Part shown: positions 27,600 through 36,460 of the stretch, in pieces | Numbering within the stretch: the first letter of the stretch is position 1 | Layout: each line of letters begins with the position of its first letter | Origin: JADLDB01 sp040752975 | GTDB lineage: Bacteria; Myxococcota; Myxococcia; Myxococcales; Myxococcaceae | Length of the DNA: 64,000 nucleotides | Reading direction: 5' to 3' | Assembly: GCA_040752975.1 (NCBI GenBank) | Contig: JBFMHF010000009.1 | Location: 1 to 64,000, forward strand | Program-made: the position numbers and the translations under genes | Notes under the pieces: model-generated | The model's input: the letters and a program-made list of their open reading frames with translations, nothing else | Told to the model about the DNA's origin: nothing | Database searches by the model: none

Positions 27600-28877
27600 A
27601 TGAGGCTCCTTCTCGTCCTCGCCGTGTTGATGTTTGCGCTCGCAGGGTGTTCGAGCGCTCCGGCAGGGGAAGACGCCGGCCAGGGAGGCGGAGGCGGCTC
27701 CTCCGGCGGAGGCGGGGGGGCTGGAGGCGGCAGCGGCGGGGCTGGAGGCGGCGGTGCTGACGGTGGCGGCGCTGGCGGCGGGGGAGGTGGAGGCTCCGGC
27801 GGAGGGGCCGGTGGAGGCACGGGCGGAGGCACGGGCGGAGGTGCAGGGGGCGGCTCGGGCTGGGATGGAGGTCTGCTGAGCCCTGACGGTGGCCTCGACC
27901 CGGATCTCAACGCGCGGTTGATGGTCGCGCCGATCATCGTCGATCACACCTCGCTGCCGCTCTTCGAGCAGATCCCCGAGGCCTATCTCCAGCGGGCCCG
28001 GAACATCCGGATGATCTTCGGCAACCGCTCGGTGGGCGTGAATACGAATGAGTCGCTCGACTGCCTGTCCTTCGACTCCGACGAGGTCTGCTACGCCTGT
28101 CGGGTGCCGGGGGCCTGCGCGCGCCAGTGCAGCGGCTCCTGCGTCGACTACACCCACGATGATCCGGCCTACAGCAGCCCGGCGTCCTCGGTCGACTGGT
28201 CGCGCGACGGCGGGTACGACCGTTCGAACTGGGTGCACGAGCCGTTCTACGACACCTGGTCCGCCATGCTGTCGAACTACTGCACGCTCCTCGACGGCAA
28301 CCAGGTGCAGGGCATGCGGAGCCTCAACGACTTCGACGTCTACACCTTCCAGTTCAGCTACCTGAACGTCACCACGCTCGACCAGGGCATCACCGGCATC
28401 TTCCAGGCGGTACCCGGTGACAAGAACGATCTCCTCGATCTCGACAGCCGCGTCGTGTCCCGCCCCGGCAAGGTCTTCATCTACCAGACGTCCAGCCTCG
28501 CGCGATCGATCGGCACCGGCGTCTCGACGACGTTCAACTCCAACCTGCGGGCCTTCGCGCAGTCGCGAGACTCGCTGGGGCGCTACCGGGTGCTGCTGGA
28601 CTTCGCCGACATCGAGGCGCACAGCCCCTCGGGGGCGCCCTGCGTCGACAGCCGCGATGGCGTGTGCTGGTGCCGGATGCCTCCCAGCACGGGGTGCGAG
28701 GACTACACGATGGAGAGCCAGGCCTGTCACTGGGACGACGGCGTGCAGTACCCGGCGATGTGCCAGCACTACACGACGGAGGCGACGAACGGGCACCTCG
28801 TGCTGGGGACGATCAAGGTGCGGATCGCCAAGGCGTATTGGATCCTCATGGCCCAGCTCGCCGGCTGGAGGCCCTGA
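27600..28877 (+). CDS. Gly-rich-linker lipoprotein with conserved C-terminal domain of unknown function
   Basis: The 425-residue protein starts at ATG 27600 with GAGG nine bases before it. The signal peptide is a textbook lipoprotein leader (LLVLAVLMFALAGCSS). Residues ~20-100 are an almost pure Gly/Ser/Ala linker. The remaining ~320 residues form one globular domain, starting LPLFEQIPEAYLQRARNIRM, then FGNRSVGVNTN, and later QTSSLARSIG, FADIEAHSPSG and KAYWILMAQLAGW. I believe this is a recurring family in myxobacteria and related phyla, possibly with an SGNH-hydrolase-like fold, but I cannot assign a function. Six or more cysteines suggest disulfides. Confidence 0.8.
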   Translation: MRLLLVLAVLMFALAGCSSAPAGEDAGQGGGGGSSGGGGGAGGGSGGAGGGGADGGGAGGGGGGGSGGGAGGGTGGGTGGGAGGGSGWDGGLLSPDGGLDPDLNARLMVAPIIVDHTSLPLFEQIPEAYLQRARNIRMIFGNRSVGVNTNESLDCLSFDSDEVCYACRVPGACARQCSGSCVDYTHDDPAYSSPASSVDWSRDGGYDRSNWVHEPFYDTWSAMLSNYCTLLDGNQVQGMRSLNDFDVYTFQFSYLNVTTLDQGITGIFQAVPGDKNDLLDLDSRVVSRPGKVFIYQTSSLARSIGTGVSTTFNSNLRAFAQSRDSLGRYRVLLDFADIEAHSPSGAPCVDSRDGVCWCRMPPSTGCEDYTMESQACHWDDGVQYPAMCQHYTTEATNGHLVLGTIKVRIAKAYWILMAQLAGWRP

Positions 28878-28885
28878 GCCTTCGC

Positions 28886-30421
28886 CTAGAACCGCGCCTG
28901 GAGGACCAGGTTGAAGCCCAGCTGGTTCTCCTTCTCGAACACCTGCACGTTGATCGACTGCGTCGAGTCGCGGAACGTCGTGCGGTTGGCGTCCCGGTTG
29001 TAGAAGATCTCTCCGATGAAGGCGAAGTAGTCCGAGAGATCGAGCTTGAACGTCGCCTTGATCGACATGATCGGAATGATCGGCACGTCGGGCGGGAGGA
29101 TCGACACCAGGTTCACGTCGCGGACGACGACGGTACGGGGACCAGTGAGGCCGGGCGGGGGATTCTGGCCGCCGAAATCGAAGCGTGGGGCCGACACGTA
29201 CGCCGGCATCTGCACGCCGCCCACCAGGCCCGTGGTCAGGTGAATGCGCGGCCAATACTTGTCGCCGCCGATCGCGCCCCAGATCTCCGGCCGCACGGTG
29301 CTGCCTGCGGTGAAGTCGAAGTACGGCGGGAAGCCCGGCACGTCGAACTGGATGAAGGACAGCGTGCGAACGAGGCCGATGAAGTAGAAGCGCCAGAAGT
29401 CGTACTTGAAGCGCGCCTGCAGCGCGAGCGCGCCCGCGTACTGCACCTTGGTGGACGCGTAGCGATCGGGGTCGATCAACGTCTGCGCCAGCACCGAGCC
29501 CTCCAGCGAGAGCTGGTACGAGAAGCCGCCCGGGTAGCTCTCGGGCAGGAAGAAGCGGTTCGCGATGTCGGGATCGTTCCGGTACAGCCGGAGATCGATC
29601 GACGGGAGGATCGTGTCCGAGAAGAAGGACAGCTGGGCCGAGCCGCCGCCCGCGTTGATCGGCGCCTCCACGCCCTGCTGCGCCAGCGACGGGGCGATGC
29701 CCCGCTGGAAGTAGCCGCCGTTCACCTCGAAGCGCAGCTTGTTCGCCAGGATGTCCACGCCGCCGCCGCCGAGGAAGCCGTACTGCCGCTCCTGCACGTT
29801 GAGCAGGTTGTTGAGGAGCAGGCCCGTCTTCATGCCCACGAAGGCGTACCAGCGGTCGCGCGTCACCTGCAGCTTGACGCCCGGCACCGCCGCCGGCCTC
29901 CCGGTGCTCGAGGTCCCCGAGCCCTGGTTGTACGTGAAGGCCGTGTCCCCGCCCCACGACACCTTCCAGGCGTAGCCCAGGCGGAAGCGATCGGACGAGA
30001 CCGGGAAGGCGGTGAGCGCGAACTCTTCCTTCGAGCCCCAGCCCGCGGGCTTGTAGTTCAGCTTGATGTAGCTGGAGTTGTCGAAGACCGTGATCGCGCC
30101 AGACGAGAGATCATTGAAGAGGATGTTCAGCGCCGCCTCGGCGTCGAAGCCGTCGAAGAAGCTGGGGCTGCGCTTGTAGAGGCCCACCGTCGACAGCGTC
30201 TCGAAGCCGGTGAAGCGCGTGTTGAAGTTGTCGTAGAACTGCGTGTTCTGCCGCGACGCGCCGAAGCCGGTGCCGGGCTCGCTGGGCGTCGTCTCGCCGG
30301 GCTTCACCAGCACGTTGGAGTTGGCGAGCGCGAAGGTGACGCGCGTGTCCATGAAGTCGCCGGCGAGGGCGACGGACGAAGCCAGGGCCACCAGCGCGAC
30401 GCTCTTGTGCAGCACTCTCAC
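28886..30421 (-). CDS. Outer-membrane beta-barrel protein (porin-like)
   Basis: The 511-residue protein begins at GTG 30421, preceded by GAGAGG; GTG 30415 is an alternative start. A signal peptide (SVALVALASSVALAGDF) is followed by a series of alternating amphipathic strands with many Tyr, Phe and Gly, and the sequence ends in LVLQARF, the aromatic C-terminus recognised by the Bam machinery. No carbohydrate- or TonB-related signature is visible, so substrate is unknown. It converges with the upstream Gly-rich lipoprotein gene, eight bases between the stops. Confidence 0.8.
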   Translation of the reverse strand: MRVLHKSVALVALASSVALAGDFMDTRVTFALANSNVLVKPGETTPSEPGTGFGASRQNTQFYDNFNTRFTGFETLSTVGLYKRSPSFFDGFDAEAALNILFNDLSSGAITVFDNSSYIKLNYKPAGWGSKEEFALTAFPVSSDRFRLGYAWKVSWGGDTAFTYNQGSGTSSTGRPAAVPGVKLQVTRDRWYAFVGMKTGLLLNNLLNVQERQYGFLGGGGVDILANKLRFEVNGGYFQRGIAPSLAQQGVEAPINAGGGSAQLSFFSDTILPSIDLRLYRNDPDIANRFFLPESYPGGFSYQLSLEGSVLAQTLIDPDRYASTKVQYAGALALQARFKYDFWRFYFIGLVRTLSFIQFDVPGFPPYFDFTAGSTVRPEIWGAIGGDKYWPRIHLTTGLVGGVQMPAYVSAPRFDFGGQNPPPGLTGPRTVVVRDVNLVSILPPDVPIIPIMSIKATFKLDLSDYFAFIGEIFYNRDANRTTFRDSTQSINVQVFEKENQLGFNLVLQARF

Positions 30422-30469
30422 TGTTCCTCTCCCGGGCCCTCGCGGGCCCTCCCATCAGGTACGTCGAAG

Positions 30470-32599
30470 CTACTCTCTGCACTTCACGATCGGCCGGGGG
30501 CACCCGAGGCCCGGGCCGGGATGACAGCAGACGTCAAAGGGACTGCGCGGGATCACCATCCACCGGGGGCGCGCCGGCTGGACGTGGCGCAGGTGACCGA
30601 CGAGATCGAAGGTGGCGCCGTGCAGGTACTGGCACTGCAGCGCGGCCTCGGGATCCGGATCGTCCGTGCGGCAGTTGACGTTCAGCTGGGGGATCGCGTC
30701 CTTCGTCAGCAGGTTGATCCGCGCCTTCGAGTTCTCTCCCACCGAGCAGTTGGCGGCGGCGCCGGTCGCCGCGAAGGCGACGGACGTGTCGCTGCCCGCC
30801 AGCGTCACCCGGACGATCTGCCCCGGCTCCAGGAGCGCGTCGGTGGGGCCGGCGGTGACGAGATCGTTCCCCACCCGGTAGCGGGCGCTTTGGTCGCACA
30901 CCACCGCGAGCTCCACGCCCAGCCCGAAGCCCTGCGCCCGCACCGAGGCGCCCAGCGCGACGCCGCCGTCACCGGGATCCACCGCCGCCGGAGCCGTCAC
31001 CGGGTGGAAGCGCGCGGCGATCGTCTCGTCGAGGCCGGCCCAGGCCGGTCCCGCGGGCCCCAGCTCCACCACGAACTGCCCGAAGCCCTGGAAGGTGGAC
31101 AGCTCGCTGCAGATCCGCCCCTGGTGCGGCCCACGGCCGAGGACACAGTCCTGGGTGCACTCGCGCTCGACCCGCTCCTCGTCGGGCTCGACGTTCTCGA
31201 AGTCGCAGCTGGTCCAGAACCACTCCCCGTTGGGATCGCGCGACTCACAGAAGAAGGGCACCGTGCCGTCGCCGTTGAAGTCGCAGTTCTCGAAGATCTC
31301 CGGGAAGCGCACCTGCTTGATGGTGACGAGGCCCGACTCGAGGCTCTCCATCTTCAGGTTGCGCCGGTTGTGGCCACAGAGCTGATCGGTGAGGAACGGC
31401 ACGGGGTTCTCGTCCCACCCGCACGTGCGGCCGCCGATCCAGTACGGCCGCGCGTAGGCCAGCCACTTGTTCCATTGATCCGGCGGCAGCGTCCGCACCG
31501 ACTCGGCGATCGACCACGAAGGGAAGACGAGCTGGGTGGTGCTGGTGAACTCCTGGATCGAGCCGGCGAGGGTGAAGAGCAAATCGCCCTCGTTCAGCCC
31601 GTCGGGGAAGTTGTAGTTGTAGACGAACATCGAGGCATAGGCGCCGGGCAGGTAGCGATCGCAGCTCGCCCTCGACGCGCAGGTCTTCCGGGAGATCTGA
31701 CAGACGCCCATGCCCGCGTCGGTGCCCTCGATGGGCGCCGCTCCGCCGTCGGAGAACTCGACGAGGCAGGGCTCCGGAGGCTCCGGCGTGCGCACCTGCG
31801 TGCCGGTGGCGTCCGCGGTCCGCTCGATGAGGCGGCAGGCCGAGATGTCGGTGACGAAGAAGCCCGCGGGATCGAGCCCCGTCACCACCATCAGCGCCGG
31901 CTGCTGGTCGCGCAGGGGATCCGCCTCGCAGCTCTGCTTCAGCACCTCGCCGCTCTCCGGGTTCTTCCCGATGGCCACGAACTCACCGACGAAGGGCGAG
32001 CTGCGATTGTCGAAGCCGTCAGGCTGCTGGAGCGACTGGAGCGTCTGGTCGTCGAAGTAGATGATCGGGGATGCGCCGGTGGCGTAGGTGCGCTTGAGCG
32101 GCTCGGGCGGGAGACCGTCCACAAGCACTCCGCCGTCGTAGATCGGCTTGGGCGGCGCGTCCTCGACCCACACGCGCACCTCTCCGTACTGGTGCACCGA
32201 CTTCACCGTGGCGGTGATCTCTCCCAGGTTGGCCTGGGCCCACCGGCCCTCGTAGCCGCCCGCGAGATCGCCGGGCACCACCTTGAAGGACACCGGGCCT
32301 CCGAAGCTGGCGACCTTCTCCCCGGCGACGTCCAGCGCGGTGGCGGTGATGTCGAACTCGATCTGCCCGAGGGGGATCTCGTAGCGGCAGGCCTTCGTGC
32401 CCTTCACCTCGGCCGGGACGTTGGCGGCGCCCCCGTACTCCTCCTCGCAGCGCGACACCACGCGCAGGGGCGTCCTGCCGGCGCTGAGGTAGACGCCCTG
32501 CACCTGCACGGAGAAGCTCGCGAGCTGCGGGCGCGCGGGCGCCTGGATCGGCGGGCAGGCCGTCAGGATCAGCGCGGCGCAGAGCGACAGGACCCGCAT
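30470..32599 (-). CDS. Cys-rich lipoprotein of unknown function, coupled to 5'-nucleotidase
   Basis: The 709-residue protein starts at ATG 32599, sharing one base with the upstream stop codon (TGATG), so it should be translated by re-initiation after the nucleotidase. The leader (LSLCAALILTACPP) is a lipoprotein signal. The mature protein has more than twenty cysteines spread throughout, some in pairs (CDFNGDGTVPFFC, CSVGENSKARINLL). There is no recognisable catalytic motif. Its fixed link to a periplasmic phosphohydrolase suggests that it escorts, anchors or supplies substrate for that enzyme on the cell surface, which is inference from context only. Confidence 0.75.
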   Translation of the reverse strand: MRVLSLCAALILTACPPIQAPARPQLASFSVQVQGVYLSAGRTPLRVVSRCEEEYGGAANVPAEVKGTKACRYEIPLGQIEFDITATALDVAGEKVASFGGPVSFKVVPGDLAGGYEGRWAQANLGEITATVKSVHQYGEVRVWVEDAPPKPIYDGGVLVDGLPPEPLKRTYATGASPIIYFDDQTLQSLQQPDGFDNRSSPFVGEFVAIGKNPESGEVLKQSCEADPLRDQQPALMVVTGLDPAGFFVTDISACRLIERTADATGTQVRTPEPPEPCLVEFSDGGAAPIEGTDAGMGVCQISRKTCASRASCDRYLPGAYASMFVYNYNFPDGLNEGDLLFTLAGSIQEFTSTTQLVFPSWSIAESVRTLPPDQWNKWLAYARPYWIGGRTCGWDENPVPFLTDQLCGHNRRNLKMESLESGLVTIKQVRFPEIFENCDFNGDGTVPFFCESRDPNGEWFWTSCDFENVEPDEERVERECTQDCVLGRGPHQGRICSELSTFQGFGQFVVELGPAGPAWAGLDETIAARFHPVTAPAAVDPGDGGVALGASVRAQGFGLGVELAVVCDQSARYRVGNDLVTAGPTDALLEPGQIVRVTLAGSDTSVAFAATGAAANCSVGENSKARINLLTKDAIPQLNVNCRTDDPDPEAALQCQYLHGATFDLVGHLRHVQPARPRWMVIPRSPFDVCCHPGPGLGCPRPIVKCRE

Positions 32600-35073
32600 C
32601 ACCGGATCCTCCGGGTGATCCGGCCGTCCTCGACGCCCACGGCGATGGGCATCCTGGTGGGGTTCTCGCAGAAGGTGCGCGTGGCGGTGGGCACGTTGCC
32701 GCACTCGGGCAGGCCGGCCAGCGCGTCGCGGCACCCGCAGCGCCCCAGCGCGGGCCCCGGCGGCAGCTTCGCGTAGCAGTCACGCTTCTGCTGATCGAGC
32801 GACGGCCCGCACGCCTCGGCGCCGCGGAACACGTCGGCGCAGTGGCACGGCTTGCCCTCCGGCACCTCCACCAGCCCGGCGTGGAAGTCCTTCGCGCCGC
32901 GGCAGAAGTTCTTCGTCTGCTCGTCGACGAGCCAGCGCGACGGCATGGCCGGGTCGCGGTTGCCGCACAGCTTGCCGTCCTTGCCGACGATGTTGCCGTA
33001 CGGATCCTTCTGGTCCGCGAGGATCTCCTCGCAGGTGCAGAAGTTCTGCATGTAGCCGATCAACGAGTCGCGCAGCGGAATGCCCGACTCCACGCGCGTG
33101 GTGTTGCGCTTCAAGACGAGAAAGCCCGACCCGCCCTTGGCGATGTAGTCGTTGACCGCGATGCGGTACGTCTCGTTCAGGTTCAGCGGCTGATCGGGAT
33201 CCCCGAGGATGGTGATGTTGGTGCCGGTGTGCGCCCAGCAGCGCCCGCCCGCGTCGGGGATGGTGTCGTCGGCCAGGCATTCCCACGGGGCGCGATCGCT
33301 GCGATCGTCCTTCGGGCAGTCGAGCGGGACGCCCGCGTCCGACAGGTTGGCAGGGTTGCAGGGCAGTCGCACGGCGTTGAGCTGCACCTGCGCGCAGTCC
33401 ATGACGAAGCGGGCTCCGGAGATCTGCGCCTGGCTCGCGCACCCGCGCTCGGCCGAGCGGTTGGCGATGAAGTCGAACAGCTCCTGCATCTCCCGCCCCG
33501 AGAGGAACATGATGTTGATCGTGTTCTCGAAGGGGAACACGTTGAACATCGCCTCGGTGGTGAGCGGGCCGGCGTAGAGGTTGTCGCGGATGCCGAGCGA
33601 GTTGGTGATGGCCACCTCGGCCTCGATGCCGCGGCGCCGCCGCATGGAGTCGGCCGTCATGTTGCCCAGCGGCGAGTCCCCGCCGGTGCTGTTGTTCCGC
33701 CGGGCGATGTCCTGCGGCGCGTACGAGAAGATCGACGTCAGGTTCAGCTTGAAGTCGAGCCCGAGGATGTAGTCCATCAGCAGCTGCGTGGTGTTTCGAT
33801 CCTCCTGCTCGGAGCAGGCGCGCGCGGCTTCCTGCACGCGGGGATCGGCTCGGAACTCGCCGGGGTTCCAGAAGCGGCTCCGGTAGTAGTCGCGCATCGA
33901 GTCGTCGCACCACACCGCGTCGATGGGGAAGATCCGGAAGTCGTGCGAGAGGATCTCCGCTCCCCGGGCGATCTCCTCGGGCGTGCCGTCGCGGCGAGGC
34001 ACCTGGATCACCAGGTCCATGCGGTTCAGGTACTTCGAGAACGCGCCGCCGTGGCTGAGGATCACCTTGCGCCCTTCGGGATCGGTGAGCAGCTGCGGCG
34101 GGTTCAGCACGATGTGCAGGTGGCCGCCGAGGATCGCGTCGACGCCCTTCACCCCGGGGATCCGCACCCGCACCACCGCGTCAGGGTCGCCCTCCGTGCC
34201 GAACCACTCCAGCACCTTCCACGCGTCGTACGCCCGGGTGACGAACTGCTGCGCCACCTTGTACTCGTAGTAGGCCTCGTAGCCCTCGATCAGATCCTGG
34301 TCCTCGGTGAGGCCGGCGTGGCTGACGATGAGGATCAGATCGACCGACGGGCGTAGCAGCTCGACGTACTGCCGCGCCGCCTCGTTCTGCTCGATGGGAA
34401 TGGCCTGCAGCGAGTTGCCCTGCTCGATGATGGAGTTGAGCGACCCGATGTTCCCCAGGCCCACGATGCCCACCTTGAGCCCGCCCACGTTCTTGATCGT
34501 GTACGGGAAGGTGTAGAGCGCGGTCTGGTTGCTGCCGGGGATGTTGTAGTCCTCCCAGACGTAGTTCGCGACCAGCAGCGGGAAGCGGGCCATGTCGCGC
34601 GCCTGCTTGGTGAAGTTCTGTGCGCCGGCGTCGAACTCGTGGTTGCCGATCACCGCCGCGTCGAGGCCCACCGACGACAGGAACTTGAACTCCACCTCGC
34701 CGAGGTTGACGTTGAAGACGGGCGCGCCCTGGAAGGAGTCGCCCGAGTCGAGGTGGATGACGCGATCGGCCTTCGCGCGCTCCCGCTTGATGAGCGAGGC
34801 CATGCGGGTGGCGCCGCCGAAGGGCCCCGCCTCGGGGATGAGGCCGAGATCGACGTCCGTCTTGAGCGGGTTGAAGTCGTACGGCAGCAGGCGCGAGTGG
34901 ATGTCCGAGGTGTGGAGCAGCGTGAGGCGGACCTGCTGGCCGGAGAGGTCGATGTCTTCGCCCTGGGCCAGCGGGAAGCACGACACGTGCACGGCGGCCG
35001 CGGCGGCGAAGGCGAGGGCGCGCGTGAGGCGCAGGCCACGGGATCGGAGGGCAGGGGCGCGGGTGGGGGGCAT
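32599..35073 (-). CDS. Periplasmic/surface 5'-nucleotidase (UshA/YfkN-type metallophosphoesterase)
   Basis: The 824-residue protein starts at ATG 35073 with a hydrophobic leader and a weak lipobox (VHVSC, Cys32). The metallophosphoesterase core is complete: Asp57/His59 in TSDIHS, Asp109 in LDSGDSF, Asn144-His145 in GNHEFD, His252 in VSHAG, and His318/His320 in GGHLH. The 5'-nucleotidase C-terminal substrate domain follows (~440-700; NSLGIRDNLYAG, FNVFPFENTINIMFLSGREM, IAVNDYIAKGGSGF). The C-terminal ~110 residues add a Cys-rich tail not usual in UshA. It is expected to hydrolyse extracellular nucleotides or UDP-sugars for phosphate and nucleoside salvage. Translationally coupled to the following lipoprotein. 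Confidence 0.93.
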   Translation of the reverse strand: MPPTRAPALRSRGLRLTRALAFAAAAAVHVSCFPLAQGEDIDLSGQQVRLTLLHTSDIHSRLLPYDFNPLKTDVDLGLIPEAGPFGGATRMASLIKRERAKADRVIHLDSGDSFQGAPVFNVNLGEVEFKFLSSVGLDAAVIGNHEFDAGAQNFTKQARDMARFPLLVANYVWEDYNIPGSNQTALYTFPYTIKNVGGLKVGIVGLGNIGSLNSIIEQGNSLQAIPIEQNEAARQYVELLRPSVDLILIVSHAGLTEDQDLIEGYEAYYEYKVAQQFVTRAYDAWKVLEWFGTEGDPDAVVRVRIPGVKGVDAILGGHLHIVLNPPQLLTDPEGRKVILSHGGAFSKYLNRMDLVIQVPRRDGTPEEIARGAEILSHDFRIFPIDAVWCDDSMRDYYRSRFWNPGEFRADPRVQEAARACSEQEDRNTTQLLMDYILGLDFKLNLTSIFSYAPQDIARRNNSTGGDSPLGNMTADSMRRRRGIEAEVAITNSLGIRDNLYAGPLTTEAMFNVFPFENTINIMFLSGREMQELFDFIANRSAERGCASQAQISGARFVMDCAQVQLNAVRLPCNPANLSDAGVPLDCPKDDRSDRAPWECLADDTIPDAGGRCWAHTGTNITILGDPDQPLNLNETYRIAVNDYIAKGGSGFLVLKRNTTRVESGIPLRDSLIGYMQNFCTCEEILADQKDPYGNIVGKDGKLCGNRDPAMPSRWLVDEQTKNFCRGAKDFHAGLVEVPEGKPCHCADVFRGAEACGPSLDQQKRDCYAKLPPGPALGRCGCRDALAGLPECGNVPTATRTFCENPTRMPIAVGVEDGRITRRIR

Positions 35074-35221
35074 CGTGAGGATCGGGCCGGGTGAGCGCGG
35101 GCAAGGTACGCGGCTCGGCGACGCGGCTCAACCGGGAAAGCGGCGTTGTTGCCGCGCGGCGTGGCGCGTCACTGGCGCGTGACGGCGAGGGCCAGGGGGC
35201 GATCTGGTAAGCCATGGCGCG

Positions 35222-35908
35222 ATGCGAACCGTCACCGAGCTGGAGATCGTCGAAGACTTCACCGCCACCGCCCGCTGCGACGAGGGCTTCCTGCACGTGC
35301 GGCGCCTCAAGGTGAAGAACCGTCGCGACGACGGCAGCGAGTCGGCGGTGTACCGGGTGGACGTGGTGGATCGCCCGCGGCTGGACGCGGTGGCGGTGCT
35401 GGTGTGGCGGCAGGGCGCGCGCGGGCCCGAGTTCCTCACGCGGCAGAACCTGCGGCCGGCGGCGTACTTCCGTAAAGACAAGGCGCCCACCGTACCCGAC
35501 GGGCGCAGCCACCTCTTCTGCGAGGAGATCGTCGCGGGGCTGCTCGAAGACACGGATCGCGGCGAGGCGGGCTTGAGGATCCGCGCGGCGGAGGAGGTGC
35601 GCGAGGAGGCGGGCTTTCAGGTGCGGCCGCAGGACGTGCAGCTGCTGGGGCCGCCGTTCTTCGTGGCTCCGGGGATCCTGTCCGAGAAGATCTTCCTCGC
35701 GGCGGTGGAGGTGACGGGGCAGTCACCGGTGGCTGCGGAAGGCGACGGCAGCCCGCTGGAGGAGGGCGGGGCGATCACCTGGCGCGACGAGGCGTCGATG
35801 CGCGCGGCGCTCGCCGACGGGACGATTCAAGACGCGAAGACGGAGCTGGCGCTGCAGCGATTTCTCAACCTGCACCCTCTCCCCCATCGGGGGAGAGGGC
35901 CGGGGTGA
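35222..35908 (+). CDS. Nudix hydrolase
   Basis: The 228-residue protein starts at ATG 35222. The Nudix box lies at ~106-135: G(x5)E region GLLEDTDRGEAG followed by AAEEVREEAGF, where the usual REUXEEXGU appears with Glu replacing the first Arg, a tolerated variant. The metal-binding Glu pair is present. The domain resembles ADP-ribose/NDP-sugar pyrophosphatases, including the later PFFVAPGILSEKIFLA strand, but the substrate is uncertain. The last ten residues are read from an inverted repeat that overlaps the stop codon, suggesting that insertion of a repeat altered the C-terminus. Confidence 0.88.
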   Translation: MRTVTELEIVEDFTATARCDEGFLHVRRLKVKNRRDDGSESAVYRVDVVDRPRLDAVAVLVWRQGARGPEFLTRQNLRPAAYFRKDKAPTVPDGRSHLFCEEIVAGLLEDTDRGEAGLRIRAAEEVREEAGFQVRPQDVQLLGPPFFVAPGILSEKIFLAAVEVTGQSPVAAEGDGSPLEEGGAITWRDEASMRAALADGTIQDAKTELALQRFLNLHPLPHRGRGPG

Positions 35909-35912
35909 GGGG
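35875..35912. repeat. REP-like inverted repeat overlapping the Nudix stop codon
   Basis: CCCTCTCCCCC-atc-GGGGGAGAGGG forms a perfect palindrome followed by CCGGGGTGAGGGG. This CCCTCTCCC/GGGAGAGGG...GGGTGAGGG pattern is a short interspersed element widespread in GC-rich Proteobacteria and relatives. Lying between convergent genes, it can also act as a bidirectional terminator. Confidence 0.7.
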
Positions 35913-35915
35913 AAG

Positions 35916-36239
35916 TCACGCGCTCTCGTCACAGCCCACGGCCACGGCCAGCGCCCGGCACAGCACGCGCATGGTGGCCGGAGGCACGGTCCCCAGGTGC
36001 TGCCGCAAGCGAGCCTTCTCGACGCATTGCAGGGCGTCCAGCATCACCGCGCTCGGGTGCTTGAGGCCGCACCGCTCATCCAGCACCACCTCGCTGGGCA
36101 AGCCCCGGATGGTCGACGTCACCGGGGCCACGACGATCGCCGGCAGGAGGTCCACGGCGTCCTGCCTCGCTACCACCACCACGGGCCGGCGCTTGTCGGG
36201 CCGCTTGAACTCGTAGAGCCACACGTCGCCGCGAGTCAC
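35916..36239 (-). CDS. mazF: MazF/PemK-family mRNA interferase toxin
   Basis: The 107-residue toxin starts at GTG 36239, overlapping the antitoxin stop by four bases (GTGA). It has the MazF/PemK fold landmarks: N-terminal RGDVWLYEF, then RRPVVVVARQD, IVVAPVTSTIRGLPSEVVLD, and the middle KHPSAVMLDALQCVEKARL. RGDVW(x)...P followed by the Thr-Ser strand is the expected catalytic surface, in which Arg and Ser/Thr residues cut single-stranded RNA. Unlike classical mazEF, the partner is a ribbon-helix-helix protein. Confidence 0.93.
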   Translation of the reverse strand: MTRGDVWLYEFKRPDKRRPVVVVARQDAVDLLPAIVVAPVTSTIRGLPSEVVLDERCGLKHPSAVMLDALQCVEKARLRQHLGTVPPATMRVLCRALAVAVGCDESA

Positions 36240-36460
36240 TCGGCGGGCCACGCGCCCTCCTCCGTCCAGCCTTCCAGCTCGTCGACGGGCTTCGCGTACG
36301 CGCGGCGGTAGGCCTCGGAGATCGCCTTCCGTCGCTTCTTGCGCAGGTACTCTGCAAGGGCCCGGCGGATGACCGCGCTCCGTCCGTCGCGCTTCACCTC
36401 GGGGTCGCGGTCCGCTGCGGCGAGGAGCCTTTCCTCGATGGTGATCTGGATGGTCTTCAT
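36236..36460 (-). CDS. Ribbon-helix-helix antitoxin of the MazF toxin
   Basis: The 74-residue protein starts at ATG 36460; upstream in-frame TTG/GTG codons would add residues unlike the family. The N-terminus MKTIQITIEERLLAAAD is a typical RHH beta strand and helix. The second helix is DGRSAVIRRALAEYLRKK, and the acidic/aromatic tail (LEGWTEEGAWP) should wrap the toxin. It precedes the toxin and overlaps it by four bases, the standard order for antitoxin-first operons. The protein is likely to repress its own promoter through the TGTGGA half-sites that begin at its start codon. Confidence 0.88.
   Translation of the reverse strand: MKTIQITIEERLLAAADRDPEVKRDGRSAVIRRALAEYLRKKRRKAISEAYRRAYAKPVDELEGWTEEGAWPAE

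Noticed and set aside
27680..27870. Highly repetitive G-rich stretch that could suggest a CRISPR-like or tandem-repeat locus
   Set aside because: It is the in-frame Gly/Ser/Ala linker of a lipoprotein. Repeat lengths are irregular and there are no spacers.
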